A program made the translations under genes and the position numbers. A stretch of 64,000 nt of DNA from Candidatus Contendobacter odensis Run_B_J11 (GTDB taxonomy: Bacteria; Pseudomonadota; Gammaproteobacteria; Competibacterales; Competibacteraceae). Within the stretch, counting starts at the first letter, position 1; each line of letters begins with the position of its first letter. The DNA lies in contig NZ_CBTK010000302.1 of the NCBI RefSeq assembly GCF_000531125.1, forward strand, positions 1 through 64,000, read 5' to 3'. This document shows positions 45,461 to 55,435 of the stretch, one piece after another. The notes below the pieces were generated by a model that saw only the letters and a program-made list of their open reading frames with translations, was not told the origin of the DNA and did not search any database.

Positions 45461-46810
45461 ATGGCCCAGCATTATGATCTCATCGTCATCGGCGGCGGTA
45501 GCGGTGGCCTGTCGGCAGCGGAACGGGCGGCTCGTTATGGCGTTCGCTGCGCCCTGATCGAAGCCGGCCGATTGGGTGGCACCTGCGTCAATGTTGGTTG
45601 CGTACCCAAGAAAGTCATGTGGTACGCCGCCAACCTGGCGCACGCGCTCGACGATGCCCCCGGCTATGGGTTCCGGCTGGATTATTTCGGCTTCGATTGG
45701 CATAAGCTAAAAATCGCCCGTGACCACTTCGTGCGTGATATTAACGAGTGGTATCTGGGCTACCTGGCCGAGGCCGGGGTGACTCTGATTCGCGGCTTTG
45801 CTCGATTCACCGATGCTCACACCTTGGAAGTCGGCAGTGAACATTACAGCGCCGATCACATCATTATCGCCACCGGCGGGCGGCCCCAGATTCCCGAATT
45901 ACCTGGCGCCGAATTTGGCATCACGTCCGATGGCTTTTTCGCCCTGGAGGCATGTCCACCCCGGGTTGCCATTGCCGGTAGTGGCTATATCGCGGTGGAA
46001 CTGGCAGGAATGCTCCATGCGCTAGGGGCCGAGGTGACCCTGCTGGTGCGCGGCGATCAGGTCTTGCGTCCTTTCGACGCCATGCTGCGTGAACAGTTGA
46101 TGGAACGGTTGCGCGAAGATGGCATCACGGTGCTGACTCGTACCCAGATTCGCGCCGTAGCGCGGCTGGCCAACGGCACCCTGGGTCTGCACTGCGATGG
46201 ACAGAACAGCATTCTGTATGCGGAAACACTGCTGTGGGCGATTGGCCGCGATCCCAATACCGAGGCGCTGAATCTGGCGACGACAGGTGTGGCGACTACT
46301 TCCAGCGGATCTATCCCCACCGACCCGTATCAGAACACCAACATCTCCGGTATTTACGCTATCGGCGACGTGACCGAGCATTTCCACCTGACTCCGGTGG
46401 CTATCGCTGCGGGTCGTCGGCTGGCGGATCGGCTGTTCGGCCAGCAACCGGAACGGCGGCTGCCCTATGAAAATATCGCCAGCGTGGTGTTCAGCCACCC
46501 GCCGATTGGCACGGTAGGTTTGACCGAGGATGAAGCCCGGCGACAGCATGGCGACGCAGTGCGCATCTATCAAACCCGGTTCCGTCCGATGTATCACGCC
46601 TTTACTGTCCGTCAACCGCAAACGGTGATGAAACTGATTTGTGTAGGCGCGGAAGAGAAGATTGTCGGTTGCCACCTGATTGGCGCGGGCGCGGATGAAA
46701 TCCTGCAAGGTTTTGCGGTCGCGGTTCGGATGGGTGCAACCAAGCGTGATTTTGATGACACGGTGGCAATTCACCCCACCAGCGCTGAAGAACTGGTAAC
46801 GATGCGTTAA
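45461..46810 (+). CDS. gor: Glutathione-disulfide reductase
   Basis: A 449-residue flavin disulfide reductase. FAD-binding [19 protein letters not shown] is followed by the redox disulfide [20 protein letters not shown]-binding [24 protein letters not shown] has downstream [11 protein letters not shown] with Arg for the NADP phosphate. [29 protein letters not shown] contacts flavin. The C-terminal catalytic His-Glu pair is in [14 protein letters not shown]. Length is normal for bacterial Gor. It precedes the gamma carbonic anhydrase gene by 17 bp. Confidence 0.94.
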   Translation: MAQHYDLIVIGGGSGGLSAAERAARYGVRCALIEAGRLGGTCVNVGCVPKKVMWYAANLAHALDDAPGYGFRLDYFGFDWHKLKIARDHFVRDINEWYLGYLAEAGVTLIRGFARFTDAHTLEVGSEHYSADHIIIATGGRPQIPELPGAEFGITSDGFFALEACPPRVAIAGSGYIAVELAGMLHALGAEVTLLVRGDQVLRPFDAMLREQLMERLREDGITVLTRTQIRAVARLANGTLGLHCDGQNSILYAETLLWAIGRDPNTEALNLATTGVATTSSGSIPTDPYQNTNISGIYAIGDVTEHFHLTPVAIAAGRRLADRLFGQQPERRLPYENIASVVFSHPPIGTVGLTEDEARRQHGDAVRIYQTRFRPMYHAFTVRQPQTVMKLICVGAEEKIVGCHLIGAGADEILQGFAVAVRMGATKRDFDDTVAIHPTSAEELVTMR

Positions 46811-46827
46811 GGATTGCGAGAACCGTC

Positions 46828-47355
46828 ATGCCGATTCGTCCTTTTGAACACCATGCTCCGCTCATTCATCCTACCGCCTACCTTGACGACACTGCCGTGG
46901 TCATTGGCGATGTCGAAATTGGTCAAGACAGTTCCGTGTGGCCGCTATGCGTGATTCGCGGTGATATTCAGAGTATCCGAATTGGCGCTCGCACCAATAT
47001 TCAGGACGGCACCATTATTCATGTCACTCATGACAGCCGGTTCTGTCCAGGCGGTCAGGCGACCGTCATTGGCAATGATGTCACGGTCGGTCACAAGGTG
47101 ATTCTGCACGCCTGCGCTATAGAGGATTATTGCCTGATTGGGATGGGCACTATTGTGATGGACAAGGCTGTAGTACAGGCAAGGGTGACGATAGGCGCTG
47201 GCAGCGTGGTGCCGCCCGGTAAAGTCCTCGAAAGTGGTTATCTGTACGTTGGCAGTCCGGTCAGGCAAGTCCGCCCATTGAATGACCGGGAATTGGAATT
47301 TCTGGAATACTCGGCCCAGAACTACCGGCGATTGAAGGATCGGCATCGGGGATAA
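46828..47355 (+). CDS. Gamma carbonic anhydrase-family hexapeptide protein
   Basis: A 175-residue left-handed beta-helix trimer protein (YrdA/PaaY/CaiE group). It shows repeated hexapeptides (VIGDVEIGQDSSVWPLCVIRGDIQSIRIGARTNIQDGTIIHV) and metal histidines in HVTHDSR, GHKVILHAC. The C-terminal arm YRRLKDRHRG is family-like. Many such proteins bind zinc but have weak or no anhydrase activity. It follows gor at 17 bp, probably co-transcribed. A bicarbonate link to the DAB genes 35 kb away is speculative. Confidence 0.9.
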   Translation: MPIRPFEHHAPLIHPTAYLDDTAVVIGDVEIGQDSSVWPLCVIRGDIQSIRIGARTNIQDGTIIHVTHDSRFCPGGQATVIGNDVTVGHKVILHACAIEDYCLIGMGTIVMDKAVVQARVTIGAGSVVPPGKVLESGYLYVGSPVRQVRPLNDRELEFLEYSAQNYRRLKDRHRG

Positions 47356-47383
47356 TTGGCAATTAGGAAGCCGTATAAGAACC

Positions 47384-47495
47384 AGGACTTTCGCTAAACC
47401 GGTAAATTCGTCATACCCGCGAAAGCGGGTATCCAATCTTTTCAGCGGCTTACTGGATTCCCGCCTACGCGGGAATGACGGAAAGCGAAAGTTCT
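47384..47495 (+). mobile_element. 112-bp MITE-like element, copy 1
   Basis: Terminal inverted repeats AGGACTTTCGCT and AGCGAAAGTTCT enclose two hairpins, ATACCCGCGAAAGCGGGTAT and ATTCCCGCCTACGCGGGAAT, with TTTTCAGCGGCTTACTGG between. The reverse complement is found at 53895-54006 with about five differences in 112 bases. No coding capacity. Confidence 0.85.
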
Positions 47496-47574
47496 AAGAA
47501 CTAACATCCGAAGTCCAGCGAAGCCCAGTGACAGCAGGGTCGGCAGCACTCCTAAGTGAGTTGCGGAATTCGGC

Positions 47575-47627
47575 GTAGCGCGGGTTTCCAGCCCGTCAAC
47601 GCCTCACGGGTAAGAGATCCGTGCTAC
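47575..47627. repeat. Decayed copy of the 53-bp inverted repeat
   Basis: Begins GTAGCGCGGGTTTCCAGCCC and ends GTGCTAC, 53 bases in all, as in the intact copies at 39577 and 63595; the right arm has diverged. Confidence 0.7.
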
Positions 47628-47956
47628 ATCCACAAAGCCTGTTGTGATGACGTATTCCGGGGAGCGCAACCCCTCTGAGCCGTAGGTTGCACCGAGGCAC
47701 TGCGCTCCCGGATTAGGCAAATGACCCGGTATCATGTTACATTCAGCGCCGAGTTTGTCGCGGTGCGATCCGGTTCGCGCCCCGAGGTTCCAGCCGTTCC
47801 TCCCGGAATTGTCATCAGCGGTTCATCCAACCCCTGTCCCTCCAGCAAACCCGCCGTGGTTCGCCCCTGTCGGGGCTCCCCGATGACCCCAATTCACTCG
47901 TTCTGCCTGGACCGGTTCCATGCGCCCCGCATGGGCAGGCGGATTCAGGAGCTTAC

Positions 47957-49300
47957 ATGCCATTTGCTATCCTCGGCCTGGCCGATGACTTGGTGCGCGC
48001 CGTTGCCGCCCAAGGCTATACCACGCCTACCCCGATTCAAGCGCAAGCCATTCCCGTGATTCTGGCCGGACGCGATCTGCTCGCCGCTGCCCAGACCGGC
48101 ACCGGCAAAACCGCCGCCTTCACCTTGCCGCTGTTACAGCGCCTGGACATTCGCCGCGAAGGCCGGTTGTTACCGCCCGGTCGGCCGCGTGCGCTGGTAG
48201 TCACCCCCACCCGTGAGCTGGCCGCCCAGATCGTTGAGAGCGTTCGCGTCTATGGCCGCCACCTCGCCCCCCGCACTGCGTTGCTGGTCGGCGGCGTCAG
48301 CATGAAACCGCAGTTTGATGCGTTGCGACGCGGCGTCGATGTCCTGGTCGCCACCCCAGGGCGGCTGCTGGACCATATCAGCCAGAAAACGGTTAACCTG
48401 TCCAACGTCGAGATTCTGGTGCTGGACGAGGCTGACCGGATGCTGGATCTCGGCTTCCTGCCGGCGATCCGCCGCCTGTTGGCGCTGTTGCCCAAGCGTC
48501 GGCAAACCCTGCTGTTTTCGGCGACCTTCGCTGAACCAATTCGCCAACTGTCCGGCGACTTCATGAACGACCCGGCGGTGATTGACGTAGCCCCGCGTAA
48601 TGCGCCCGCCGATCTGGTGGATCAGCAGGTGCATCCGGTGGATCAGGATCGGAAAGCGGCCCTGCTCAGTCACCTGTTAAGTGCCGGTGAACGTGATGCA
48701 ACCCTGGTCTTTACCCGTACCAAGCACGGCGCCGACCGATTGAGTCGCCAGCTCGAACGTGATGGCATCCGCACCGCCGCCCTGCATGGCAACAAGAGCC
48801 AGTCGGCTCGTACCCGCGCCCTGGATGATTTCAAGCAGGGCCGGATTCAGGTCTTGGTTGCAACCGATATTGCCGCCCGTGGTCTGGACATCGTGCAGTT
48901 GCCGCGAGTGGTGAATTACGAATTGCCGCATGTGCCGGAGGACTACGTCCATCGGATTGGGCGCACCGGTCGGGCAGGTTGCACCGGGCTGGCGGTATCG
49001 CTGGTCAGTGAAGATGAGACGTCGCGCCTGCACACCATCCAGCGACTGCTGGGCCGCACTCTGCCATCATCCGTGGTCGAAGGTTTTGCACCTAGCCCGG
49101 TGCGCCGTTCACCGACAGCGCCAGCGTCGGCGGCTCCCGGTGCGCGGCGGCACCATCCTCAGCGCGGCTCCTCAAGCGGAGAGCGGTCTGGATCGTCCTC
49201 CTCGCGGCGGCCTGCCGGTTCAGGGGGAGCGGCAGGAGACTCCTCCCAGCGGCGCACCTATCACCAGACCCGACGGGTCACGACAGCGGGAGGCCGTTAA
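47957..49300 (+). CDS. DEAD-box RNA helicase, RhlE type
   Basis: A 447-residue helicase. Motifs in order: Q motif ([31 protein letters not shown]), I ([12 protein letters not shown]), Ia ([12 protein letters not shown]), II ([13 protein letters not shown]), III (LLFSATF), V ([14 protein letters not shown]) and VI ([12 protein letters not shown]). The last 70 residues are Ser/Arg/Gly-rich, an RNA-binding tail as in RhlE. The stop overlaps the start of the RRM gene by one base (TAATG). Likely to remodel RNA in ribosome assembly or cold adaptation. Confidence 0.93.
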   Translation: MPFAILGLADDLVRAVAAQGYTTPTPIQAQAIPVILAGRDLLAAAQTGTGKTAAFTLPLLQRLDIRREGRLLPPGRPRALVVTPTRELAAQIVESVRVYGRHLAPRTALLVGGVSMKPQFDALRRGVDVLVATPGRLLDHISQKTVNLSNVEILVLDEADRMLDLGFLPAIRRLLALLPKRRQTLLFSATFAEPIRQLSGDFMNDPAVIDVAPRNAPADLVDQQVHPVDQDRKAALLSHLLSAGERDATLVFTRTKHGADRLSRQLERDGIRTAALHGNKSQSARTRALDDFKQGRIQVLVATDIAARGLDIVQLPRVVNYELPHVPEDYVHRIGRTGRAGCTGLAVSLVSEDETSRLHTIQRLLGRTLPSSVVEGFAPSPVRRSPTAPASAAPGARRHHPQRGSSSGERSGSSSSRRPAGSGGAAGDSSQRRTYHQTRRVTTAGGR

Positions 49301-49572
49301 TGAAAACAGTTTTTGTCGGCAATTTGCCATCGGATACGACGGAACAGGAAGTCACCGAGATGTTCGCAGCGTATGGGCGGGTCCATGGACTTCGGCTGAC
49401 GCAGGACGTGTTTACCGGCGCCTGTCGTGGCTTTGGCTTCGTCAAGATGGAGGGCCATGAGGCCCGCGCCGCGATTGGTGCGCTCAATGGCCGCGAATTG
49501 CGTGGTCAGCGGCTGAAAGTGAACGAGGAACGCGCACCGACTGACCGAGGCGGCGGTCGCCATCGCCGTTAG
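49300..49572 (+). CDS. RRM-domain RNA-binding protein
   Basis: A 90-residue single-RRM protein. RNP2 is VFVGNLP and RNP1 is CRGFGFVKM; the fold covers residues 2-78, followed by a short basic tail GGGRHRR. Such small RRM proteins in bacteria are often cold-inducible. Its ATG overlaps the helicase stop, so the two are made together, suggesting a shared RNA substrate. Confidence 0.92.
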   Translation: MKTVFVGNLPSDTTEQEVTEMFAAYGRVHGLRLTQDVFTGACRGFGFVKMEGHEARAAIGALNGRELRGQRLKVNEERAPTDRGGGRHRR

Positions 49573-49613
49573 TTATTCGTCCAACGCGGGAAACGAGCGA
49601 GGCGTGTGAGCGA

Positions 49614-51797
49614 CTACGTTGAATCTGCCGCCCCGGCCTCGCTCAGCTTTTCCGCCAGCCGCCGGGCGCCCGAATAGTCGGGCTTGCCGGAACCCAGTAG
49701 CGGAATCTCGCGCACCACGATGACCTGCCGGGGAAGATGCAACTCACTCAGTCCGGCACGGTGAGTGGCGGCAATCAATTCCTGGCGGTCAGCATCCCGG
49801 TGGGTCGTCAGCAACACGATACTCTCACCCTTCACCGGGTCCGGCAGGTTGAGCGCGGTGTGCTGGTCTTCCGGCCAGCAGTCAGCGGCCAGTTGCTCGA
49901 CCGTCGTCAGTGAAATCATCTCGCCGCCGATTTTGGCGAAGCGCTTGGCCCGACCGAGCAGGGTGATGAACCCGTCGCTGTCGATGCGGACGATATCGCC
50001 GGTGTCGTGCCAACCCAACCCGCGCTGGGTCTGCGGCGGAATTACGCACCCCGGTTGCTCGGACCGCAGATAACCCGCCATCACATTCGCCCCCCGTACA
50101 CACAGCAGCCCGCCCTCGACGATGCCGGCGACCGGCTCCAAATAGTAGTCCAGCCCTGGTGCCAGTTTACCCACGGTGCCACTGCGATGGTGGCGGCGGC
50201 TGTTGGTTGCCACCACCGGGCTGGCCTCAGTCAGACCATAGCCTTCGCTGATGCGGAGGCCAAACTTCTCGGCCCACAACCGGCGCGTTTCTTCGCGCAA
50301 CGGTTCCGCACCCATCACCACCAGTCGCACCCTGAAAAAATCGTAGGGATCGGCGTGCCGCCCGTAGCCCATCAGGAAGGTGTTGGTGCCGAACAGTACT
50401 GTGGCGCTGCGCTCGTAGGCCAGTTCCGGGATAAGGTGATAGTGCAGCGGCGAAGGGTAAAGAATGACCCGGGTTCCGAGTAGCAGCGGGGTGAGCGTTG
50501 CGGTAGTCAGGCCAAAGGCGTGAAACAGCGGCAGCGGGTTCAAAATCACGTCGCACGGCATGATATCCAGCATCGCCCGCGCCTGGGCGACATTGGCCAG
50601 CAAGTTGCGATGGGTTAGCACCACGCCCTTTGGCGCCCGCTCGGAACCGGAAGTGAACAGGATCACCGCCGGATCGTCGCCGCGCACCGCCCCAGCCCAG
50701 TGGCGGAAACTGTGTTCCGGAACCAGCGCCTGCGCCAGCCCGCGTAATTTTACCCGCAGCGTGGCCCGTGGCCGCACATCCTCCAGGAACAGCATTTGAA
50801 ACCGCTCGCTCAACGCGGCGATGGGTGCTTGCAGGTTGGCGGTGACTACGAAGGTCCGTGAGGTACAGATCGTGCGCACTTCAGCGGTGCGGCAGGCGCT
50901 AATGAGATCATGAATGCCCGCAGTGAAATTGAGTATCACCGGCACCCGCCCGCGCAAGTGCAACGCCAGAAGGCTAATCACGGCAGCAGCGGCATTCGGC
51001 AGCAACAGACCCACGTTGCGTTGGCCGACACAGGTTGCTTCCAGCAATTCCGCCAGGATGAAAGCGCGGGTGAACAGCGCCCGCCAACCCAGCCGTTGCC
51101 CTTGTGCGTCTTCGAGAACGATCCCACCGCTGCTGTGCCGCTTCCAGGTTTCCAGCATGGATACCACCAGCGGTTGATCGATCACCGTTCCGGCATACGC
51201 CAGTTCGGTCATCCACTCGTCCAGTTGCCGGCCGAGATACTGGCGGCGGGCGCGACCGTTACCGGCGATGGCGGTCAGCCGGCGCGGTGGCAGCAGGGTC
51301 AGACGGATGTGCGGCAACATCTGTCGTCGCATCTTGCCGCCCAGGCGTGACAGCAGACTGTATTGCGCACCCTCGATGTAAACCGGCAATAGCGCGGCGT
51401 CGGCTTTATCCGCCGCCAGCGCTGGCCCTTCGTAAATTTTCATCAGCGCCCCGGTGACGCTGATCCGACCTTCCGGGAACACCGCCACCCGCTCGCCGGC
51501 CTTGAGGTGCTGAATCAGGATTTTCAGATACAGCGGATTGGTCGGATCGATGCTGATATGGCGGGTGATGGCGATGAACGGCTTGATCCACCAATGCCGG
51601 GCCATGTGGGTATTGATCACGAAGACCGGCAGATCCGGTAGAAATGCTGCCAGCAACGCTCCATCCAGATAGGACACATGGTTGGCGATGATCAGCAACC
51701 GTGGCTCGTGGTGTGGGTAATGTTCCCAGCCGCGCAATTCTACCCGGAACAGCCCGCGAAACAGGTAGCGGGCCAGCCGTTGCAACAGGCGGCGCAT
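49614..51797 (-). CDS. Bifunctional acyltransferase / AMP-dependent acyl ligase (Aas-like)
   Basis: A 727-residue fusion. Residues about 1-200 are a PlsC-type acyltransferase: NHVSYLDGALLAAF (H-x4-D motif), FPEGRISVTG and a GAQYSLL-type segment. Residues about 220-720 are an AMP-forming ligase: ILFTSGSERAPKGVVLTHRNLL (P-loop), MGAEPLREETRRLW, SEGYGLTEASPVVATN, WHDTGDIVRIDSDGFITLLGRAKRFAKIGGEMISL, and the late Lys region GSGKPDYSGARRLAE. This is the Aas architecture, which re-acylates lysophospholipid with acyl-ACP. It lies 3 bp after prfC on the same strand. The membrane-transport domain of LplT fusions is absent. Confidence 0.88.
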   Translation of the reverse strand: MRRLLQRLARYLFRGLFRVELRGWEHYPHHEPRLLIIANHVSYLDGALLAAFLPDLPVFVINTHMARHWWIKPFIAITRHISIDPTNPLYLKILIQHLKAGERVAVFPEGRISVTGALMKIYEGPALAADKADAALLPVYIEGAQYSLLSRLGGKMRRQMLPHIRLTLLPPRRLTAIAGNGRARRQYLGRQLDEWMTELAYAGTVIDQPLVVSMLETWKRHSSGGIVLEDAQGQRLGWRALFTRAFILAELLEATCVGQRNVGLLLPNAAAAVISLLALHLRGRVPVILNFTAGIHDLISACRTAEVRTICTSRTFVVTANLQAPIAALSERFQMLFLEDVRPRATLRVKLRGLAQALVPEHSFRHWAGAVRGDDPAVILFTSGSERAPKGVVLTHRNLLANVAQARAMLDIMPCDVILNPLPLFHAFGLTTATLTPLLLGTRVILYPSPLHYHLIPELAYERSATVLFGTNTFLMGYGRHADPYDFFRVRLVVMGAEPLREETRRLWAEKFGLRISEGYGLTEASPVVATNSRRHHRSGTVGKLAPGLDYYLEPVAGIVEGGLLCVRGANVMAGYLRSEQPGCVIPPQTQRGLGWHDTGDIVRIDSDGFITLLGRAKRFAKIGGEMISLTTVEQLAADCWPEDQHTALNLPDPVKGESIVLLTTHRDADRQELIAATHRAGLSELHLPRQVIVVREIPLLGSGKPDYSGARRLAEKLSEAGAADST

Positions 51798-51800
51798 GGC

Positions 51801-53393
51801 TCAGTGCAATCCGTGTTCGCGGGTGGCGGCAAAGTGCACTTCCGGCCAGCGTTCCTGGGTCAGTTGCAGATTGACCCGGCTGGGGGCGATGTAGACCAGT
51901 TCGCCGTGATGGTCCAGTGCCAGGTTGTCATGCAGCTTGGTTTTGAATTCCTCAAAGCGCTTGGCGTCAGCGCAACGGACCCAGCGGGCGGTAGTGACAT
52001 TGATGTTCTCGAAGCCGCACTCGACTCCGTATTCGCCGCGCAGGCGGAAAGCGGCCACGTCAAATTGCAGAATCCCGACCGCGCCCAGAATCAGATCGTT
52101 GCTGTTCAACGGTCGAAACAGTTGGGTTGCGCCTTCCTCGCAAAGCTGTTCCAGACCTTTTTGCAGTGCTTTCATTTTCAGTGGATCGCGCAGGCGGGCG
52201 CGGCGGAATAACTCCGGGGCGAAGTCGGGAATGCCGGTAAATTGCAGGTCTTCGCCTTGGGTGAAAGTGTCGCCGATGCGGATAGTGCCGTGATTGTGCA
52301 GACCGAGAATGTCGCCAGGATAGGCGGCCTCGGCGTGTTCGCGCTCGGCAGCCATGAAGGTCAGGGCGTCGGCGATCTTGATGTCGCGGCCCAGCCGGAC
52401 ATGCCGCGCCTTCATCCCGGGCTGATAGCTGCCGGAACAGACTCGCAGGAAGGCGATGCGGTCACGGTGTTGCGGATCCATGTTCGCCTGAATCTTGAAC
52501 ACGAAGCCGGTGAACGCTTCCTCTTCGGCGGCAATCTCGCGATTGGCGGTAGCATGGGGGCGCGGCAGTGGGGCGTATTCGACGAAGCCATCCAGCATTT
52601 CCTGCACCCCAAAGTTGGTCAACGCCGAGCCAAAAAATACCGGAGCCATCCGTCCAGCCAAGTAGTCGTCTACATTGAAGGCATGGCTGGCGCCGCGCAC
52701 CAGTTCAATTTCCTCACGCAAGGCGTGCGCCCGATCCACACCCAAGACCTGATCAACCTCCGGGCTGTGCAGTCGGTGCAGAAGGTGACCCGTATTGATT
52801 CGGCCATCGCGGGACGGGTCGTAAAAGTGGATGAAATCCTGGTCGAGATGGTAGACACCCTTCAATTCCCGGCCCATGCCAATCGGCCAGGTGACCGGCG
52901 CACAGCGGATTTTCAGAACATTTTCAACCTCGTCCAGCAGGTCAATCGGCTCGCGGCCATCCCGGTCCAGCTTATTAATGAAAGTGAAAATTGGGGTATC
53001 GCGCAAGCGGCAGACTTCCATCAGCTTGATGGTGCGCTCCTCAACGCCCTTGGCGCAGTCAATCACCATCAGCGCCGAATCCACTGCGGTCAGGGTGCGG
53101 TAGGTGTCTTCGGAGAAGTCTTCATGGCCGGGGGTATCGAGCAGGTTGATGATGCGGTCGCGATAGGGAAACTGCATCACCGAGGAGGTGACCGAAATGC
53201 CGCGCTGCTGCTCCAGTTCCATCCAGTCGCTGGTGGCGTGGCGGGTGGCCTTGCGACCCTTGATGGTGCCGGCTAACTGGATGGCGCCGCCGAACAGTAG
53301 CAGTTTTTCAGTCAGTGTGGTCTTGCCGGCATCAGGGTGGGAGATGATAGCGAAAGTGCGCCGGCGCTGGAGTTCATTGAGAAAGGTGGTCAT
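51801..53393 (-). CDS. prfC: Peptide chain release factor 3
   Basis: A 530-residue translational GTPase. G1 is [17 protein letters not shown]2 region is [13 protein letters not shown]3 is [17 protein letters not shown]4 is FINKLDRD. The middle has FHHFYDPS-like text ([14 protein letters not shown]) and the C-terminal domain [24 protein letters not shown] is RF3-specific. RF3 recycles RF1/RF2 from the ribosome. Length matches the E. coli protein (529). Confidence 0.95.
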   Translation of the reverse strand: MTTFLNELQRRRTFAIISHPDAGKTTLTEKLLLFGGAIQLAGTIKGRKATRHATSDWMELEQQRGISVTSSVMQFPYRDRIINLLDTPGHEDFSEDTYRTLTAVDSALMVIDCAKGVEERTIKLMEVCRLRDTPIFTFINKLDRDGREPIDLLDEVENVLKIRCAPVTWPIGMGRELKGVYHLDQDFIHFYDPSRDGRINTGHLLHRLHSPEVDQVLGVDRAHALREEIELVRGASHAFNVDDYLAGRMAPVFFGSALTNFGVQEMLDGFVEYAPLPRPHATANREIAAEEEAFTGFVFKIQANMDPQHRDRIAFLRVCSGSYQPGMKARHVRLGRDIKIADALTFMAAEREHAEAAYPGDILGLHNHGTIRIGDTFTQGEDLQFTGIPDFAPELFRRARLRDPLKMKALQKGLEQLCEEGATQLFRPLNSNDLILGAVGILQFDVAAFRLRGEYGVECGFENINVTTARWVRCADAKRFEEFKTKLHDNLALDHHGELVYIAPSRVNLQLTQERWPEVHFAATREHGLH

Positions 53394-53534
53394 TGCGGGT
53401 CGGGGGTCATCGCGGTTGGAAAGGTGCGCGATTTTACCCGATTAGCGATAAAGGTGGATCGATCAGCGTCATCGAAATTGAGAAATAGATATTGAAATAA
53501 ATAAGTTAGCTTCCCTGAGAACAGATCCTGCCGA

Positions 53535-53828
53535 TTACTGTTCGGCATCCTTTTCGATTGATACGTTGTGGTCCGGCTCGCTGTTGATCAGTGAGTCCGC
53601 GTTGCTCGTCGTGGCAGTGGCGGCGGCTTCTGTGGAGGAATGTTGAGCCTGCCCAGAGAAGGTTCGGTTGGCGTTCAAGGCCATGTCGCCACCCCGTGCG
53701 CTCGCCGGACACGGCGCAGCCTGGTAGAAAATCCGTCCACTCACCTCGACACACTTGTTCGCCGCCAGCGCCGGTGCGGTGAGTAAGGCCAACAGCAGCA
53801 TCGTCCAACCTTTATTCTCGTATTTCAT
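53535..53828 (-). CDS. Small secreted protein, DUF4124-like
   Basis: A 97-residue protein from ATG 53828. A signal peptide (MKYENKGWTMLLLALLTAPALAA) precedes NKCVEVSGRIFYQAAPCPASA, whose two-Cys K-C-x...Y-x...PCP pattern resembles DUF4124-type periplasmic domains. The rest is low-complexity Ala/Thr/Ser. An upstream extension to 53915 is rejected because it lacks a signal peptide. Function unknown. Confidence 0.7.
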   Translation of the reverse strand: MKYENKGWTMLLLALLTAPALAANKCVEVSGRIFYQAAPCPASARGGDMALNANRTFSGQAQHSSTEAAATATTSNADSLINSEPDHNVSIEKDAEQ

Positions 53829-53894
53829 GACATTCTCCGATCCGAGTGTTTCTTTTTGTTCTGATGGGTAACCGCAATCCAGCCTTTTGTTTTC

Positions 53895-54006
53895 AGGACT
53901 TTCGCTTTCCGTCATTCCCGCATAGGCGGGAATCCAGTAAGCCGCTGAAAAGCCTGGATACCCGCTTTCGCGGGTATGACGAATTTACGGGTTTAGCGAA
54001 AGTCCT
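53895..54006 (-). mobile_element. 112-bp MITE-like element, copy 2 (inverted)
   Basis: Reverse complement of 47384-47495 with about five mismatches. Ends AGGACTTTCGCT and AGCGAAAGTCCT are a perfect terminal inverted repeat here. A third copy of the end, AGCGAAAGTCCT, is at 54069-54080, directly before the helicase relic. Confidence 0.85.
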
Positions 54007-54082
54007 GGGAGTGATTATCTGCGCAATGAGCTGCGAAACCCGCGAATTCGTGCTTATCAACCGGCCTAAGCGAAAGTCCTAA

Positions 54083-54420
54083 CTAGGAAAGAACCGGCGA
54101 GATCAACGCCTGAAATTGTGGCGGATAACCGACAATGGATGCAGTATTGCCTAAAAACGAGTCACTGACATTGCCCCAGCCGTACTCCGCCAGGACTGCC
54201 CGAAACGCGGCCTGCGTGGGATTATCGTTTTCGCCACTGAGGGGTTCAGTCGGAAACAGCGGATTCCCCGGCGACCATAATTCCACGCTGTCGGCGTGTT
54301 CCTCGAAGTACCCAAGCGATCAATGCGGCCAATCCGCTGCTCAACCCGCATTGGATTCCATGGCATATCGTAGTTAATCAGCACCCTGGGCACTGGGCTT
54401 AAACCACTGGATTTGCCCTT
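54083..54420 (-). pseudogene. SNF2-type helicase C-terminal relic
   Basis: On the minus strand [20 protein letters not shown] followed by IDRLG is the motif V-VI region of SNF2/SWI2 helicases. Right after it the sense frame shifts and continues as [20 protein letters not shown] and [20 protein letters not shown] to a TAG at 54083. The [10 protein letters not shown]-type segment is joined to a piece that would normally lie farther on, so an internal deletion as well as a frameshift is likely. Nothing of the N-terminal ATPase is found upstream. Such helicases often belong to restriction or defence modules; here only the relic is left, beside a MITE-like end and a tRNA gene. Confidence 0.7.
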
Positions 54421-54609
54421 GTGTCGAGTCGTTGGGTGAGTTGTACTGGGGCGATGAAGACGCTGACGATGCCGGTTTGCCCGGCCTGCGGTTCCGGTGA
54501 CACGGCCGGCCACGGTCACTCCGAGCCTGTTCACAACAGGACCCGAAGCCTCCGCGCCTGCTGCTCTATCCATAAAAACAGAACAGCGGCACTAGGCCGC
54601 TGATTGGAT

Positions 54610-54685
<76 letters not shown>

Positions 54686-54754
54686 ATGACTTTACGAGGG
54701 CGCAAACTATACAATTTTCAATGACCCTTGGCTAGACCTCACGCCGGAAAAATC

Positions 54755-55435
54755 ATGCCTCACATCTCTATTATTCTGCCGGTACTGAACGAGCAAACAT
54801 CTATCAGTGGCGGACTAAGCCGCTTGCAACCGTTGCGCCAGCAGGATTGTGAATTGATCATAGTAGACGGCGGCAGCCGGGATCAAACCATGGCGCTGGC
54901 TAGACCGTTGGCAGATCGGGTGATCGCCAGCCCCAAAGGCCGTGCGGCACAGATGAACGCCGGTGCAGCGCTGGCGCAGAGTCCCCTGCTTTGGTTCCTG
55001 CACGCCGACTGCCTGCCTCCACCGGATGCGGCTGGCATCATCCGCGCCGCCTTGAACGACCCGGCCCGACATTGGGGCCGGTTTGATGTGCGCCTGTCCG
55101 GGTGTCATCCGCTGCTGCGGATGGTGGAAACCCTGATGAATCTCCGCTCCCGGCTCACCGGCATCGCCACCGGCGACCAGGGAATTTTCGTCCGCCGAGA
55201 ACTATTCGAACGGGTCGGCGGTTATCCCGCCCTCGCGCTGATGGAAGACATCGCCCTCAGCCGATTGTTAAAGCGGCATGGCTGGCCGGTTTGCTTGCGC
55301 CAGCGATTGCAAACGTCCAGCCGGCGCTGGGAGCGTGACGGGATACTTCGCACCATTCTGCTGATGTGGCGACTGCGACTGGCCTATTTCCTTGGCGTCG
55401 ATCCCAACCATTTGGCCCGGCTTTACTACCGCTGA
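54755..55435 (+). CDS. Family 2 glycosyltransferase (TIGR04283 type)
   Basis: A 226-residue GT-A enzyme from ATG 54755 (MPHISIILPVLNEQTSI). It has the donor-binding LIIVDGGSRDQT, GRAAQMNAGAALAQSPLLWFLHADCLPP with the metal-binding D-x-D-like HADC, and TGDQGIFVRRELFERVGGYP, ALMEDIALSRLLK. Such short transferases pair with a TIGR04282 partner, as here (next gene overlaps by one base). The pair is uncharacterised; both may act on one lipid-linked or cofactor sugar. Confidence 0.88.
   Translation: MPHISIILPVLNEQTSISGGLSRLQPLRQQDCELIIVDGGSRDQTMALARPLADRVIASPKGRAAQMNAGAALAQSPLLWFLHADCLPPPDAAGIIRAALNDPARHWGRFDVRLSGCHPLLRMVETLMNLRSRLTGIATGDQGIFVRRELFERVGGYPALALMEDIALSRLLKRHGWPVCLRQRLQTSSRRWERDGILRTILLMWRLRLAYFLGVDPNHLARLYYR

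Larger units (their letters stand above)
47356..47956. other. 601-bp intergenic region with two repeats and helicase leader
   Basis: It holds the MITE-like element (47384-47495) and a decayed 53-bp inverted repeat (47575-47627). The remaining 330 bp before the DEAD-box helicase shows no convincing coding frame. Long untranslated leaders are common for cold-induced helicase genes, so a regulatory leader is possible but not shown. Confidence 0.5.

Noticed and set aside
47721-48059. A 112-codon frame overlapping the helicase start
   Set aside because: No family features and no ribosome site; it runs out of frame into the clear helicase coding sequence.
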